Below, piece after piece: positions 5,651 to 6,288 of a DNA stretch of 6,288 bases. Source of the DNA: Bacillota bacterium (GTDB lineage Bacteria; Bacillota; Clostridia; Lachnospirales; Lachnospiraceae); NCBI GenBank assembly GCA_023398855.1, contig JAEWRS010000262.1:1-6288 (forward strand), in the 5' to 3' direction. How positions within the stretch are numbered: the stretch's first letter is position 1; every line of letters begins with the position of its first letter. The position numbers and the translations under genes were made by a program. The notes under the pieces are model-generated. The model saw nothing but the letters and a program-made list of their open reading frames with translations, did not search any database and was not told where the DNA came from.

Positions 5651-5670
5651 TGAAAGATGTTCTTCTTTCA
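5651..5670 (-). other. Perfect inverted repeat at the DUF1292 stop, upstream of fur
   Basis: Arms TGAAAGA and TCTTTCA (7 bp, perfect) enclose a 6-base loop. It covers the DUF1292 stop codon (5670-5668) and ends 28 bp before the fur-family ATG. It is AT-rich and not followed by a T-run on the transcribed strand, so it is not a standard terminator. It could be an autoregulatory operator for the Fur-family protein or an mRNA processing stem; it does not match the classical Fur box or PerR box. Confidence 0.5.
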
Positions 5671-5949
5671 AATTTCAATATCCACGTCTGCTCCGTCCAG
5701 CAGTTCGGAAAATATCTTAAATAAATAATCTATCTCGTTATCATCCTCTACAAATTCATACAAAGCCTGAGACTCTTCCTGCTTTGACAAATCCTTTAAG
5801 ATGTAACATTCTCCTTCATCTTCATCATCTGCTGCATCAGTAACCAGCAGATAATTCATTCCATTGATTCTGGTCTCTTCCAGAACGTAAAAATCCACGT
5901 CTTCCCCTGTATCCGTTGTCAGGGTGATTTTCAATTCCTCACTGTTCAT
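5668..5949 (-). CDS. DUF1292 (YrzB-type) small acidic protein
   Basis: A 93-residue protein with about 29 Asp/Glu against only 5 Lys/Arg. The pattern ITLTTDTGEDVDFYVLEE, then NYLLVTDAADDEDEGECYIL and a C-terminal DYLFKIFSELL is that of DUF1292, found next to ruvX (yrrK) in B. subtilis as yrzB. No catalytic motif, signal peptide or membrane segment is seen, and the family function is not established; it is presumably cytoplasmic. AGGAG at 5960-5956 lies 6 nt before the ATG at 5949. Its start overlaps the end of the original ruvX reading frame (which would stop at 5941-5939) by 11 nt, so it was probably translationally coupled to ruvX. The amber codon in ruvX now ends translation about 100 nt earlier. 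Confidence 0.9.
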   Translation of the reverse strand: MNSEELKITLTTDTGEDVDFYVLEETRINGMNYLLVTDAADDEDEGECYILKDLSKQEESQALYEFVEDDNEIDYLFKIFSELLDGADVDIEI

Positions 5950-6288
5950 TCCTGTCTCCTGTCGGTAAGCTGTCCAGATAGCCCTGCAGAATCAGCCCTG
6001 CTGCCACCTGATCAATGACTGCCTTGCGGTTTTCCCGCCTCACGCCGCTTTCCTATAATATTCTCTCCGATGCAACAGTTGTAAGCCTCTCATCCCAAAG
6101 GATAACAGGAAGTCCTGTCCGTCTGATAAGCATCTCTTTAAACTGTTCTGTTTTCTCAGCCCGGTCGCCTGCTGAGTTATTCATATTCTTAGGATACCCA
6201 AGGACAATGGTTTCAATCTCATATTGCCGGATCAGTTCCTCAAGCCTGGCACAGGTCTTTCTCAGTTTATTCTCTTCTTCTCTCGTAA
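5939..6288 (-). pseudogene. ruvX: ruvX (yqgF) with an internal amber stop; 5' end beyond the window
   Basis: RuvX/YqgF is an RNase H-fold nuclease (putative Holliday junction resolvase, implicated in rRNA processing). The frame from the right edge reads [19 protein letters not shown], then [41 protein letters not shown], hits TAG at 6055-6053, and resumes without frameshift as ESGVRRENRKAVIDQVAAG and LILQGYLDS, ending at TGA 5941-5939. Both halves are clearly RuvX. The family is usually uninterrupted here, with an ordinary residue (often Met, Leu or Ile) between ERxL and ESGV. The 37 codons after the TAG include the conserved C-terminal Asp (VIDQVAA), the third catalytic acid, so a truncated product should be inactive. 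Expected end overlaps the DUF1292 start by 11 nt. Alternatives are a base error or amber suppression. Family sure; the disruption is read directly from the sequence, its reality is not established. Confidence 0.85.

Noticed and set aside
5636..5667. Separate promoter for fur and rnj
   Set aside because: TTGAAA and TGTAAT are present on the minus strand but 23 bp apart, too far for a sigma-A promoter.
5651..5670. Classical Fur box or PerR box
   Set aside because: The dyad is a 7-6-7 TGAAAGA repeat, unlike the GATAAT-based Fur box or the 7-1-7 PerR box.
5950..6288. Frameshift or IS insertion in ruvX
   Set aside because: The reading frame is continuous on both sides of the TAG with conserved family sequence; only one codon is affected.

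Overview
This window looks like chromosomal core sequence from a Gram-positive anaerobe of the class Clostridia, most likely Lachnospiraceae. That placement is an inference from protein sequence character, strong GGAGG-type ribosome binding sites, moderate GC content and gene order. All supported genes lie on the minus strand, so transcription runs from the right end of the window to the left.

Reading with transcription: the window opens inside ruvX (yqgF; about 6288-5939), which carries an in-frame amber codon at 6055-6053. Next come an acidic DUF1292 (YrzB-type) protein (5949-5668), a Fur-family metalloregulator (5622-5158) and ribonuclease J (TTG start, 5139-3472). A gene-poor stretch of about 290 bp follows, most of it filled by a 51-bp tandem repeat (3362-3191). 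Then come a short membrane-anchored MltG/YceG-like protein (3178-2783), a TrmR-type O-methyltransferase overlapping it by 4 nt (2786-2145), and a U32-family TrhP-type protein (2016-778). A consensus sigma-A promoter (750-723) then starts a separate unit: a SatD-family gene (699-1) that runs off the left edge.

The order ruvX, DUF1292, mltG, trmR, trhP matches the Bacillus subtilis block yrrK-yrzB ... yrrL-yrrM-yrrN-yrrO, here with fur and rnj placed in the middle. TrhP and TrmR act in sequence on tRNA wobble uridine 34 (5-hydroxyuridine, then 5-methoxyuridine), so the downstream part is a wobble-modification module behind a reduced MltG. The upstream part combines nucleic-acid maintenance, metal-responsive regulation and RNA turnover.

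I see no clear novel defence or mobile system. The features most worth checking are the amber codon removing the last catalytic Asp of RuvX, the tandem repeat ending at the mltG-like ribosome binding site with a hairpin that pairs fully only in the transcribed strand, the Fur homologue with Ser in place of an acidic metal ligand, and a SatD protein whose motifs resemble a GGDEF/class III cyclase palm.
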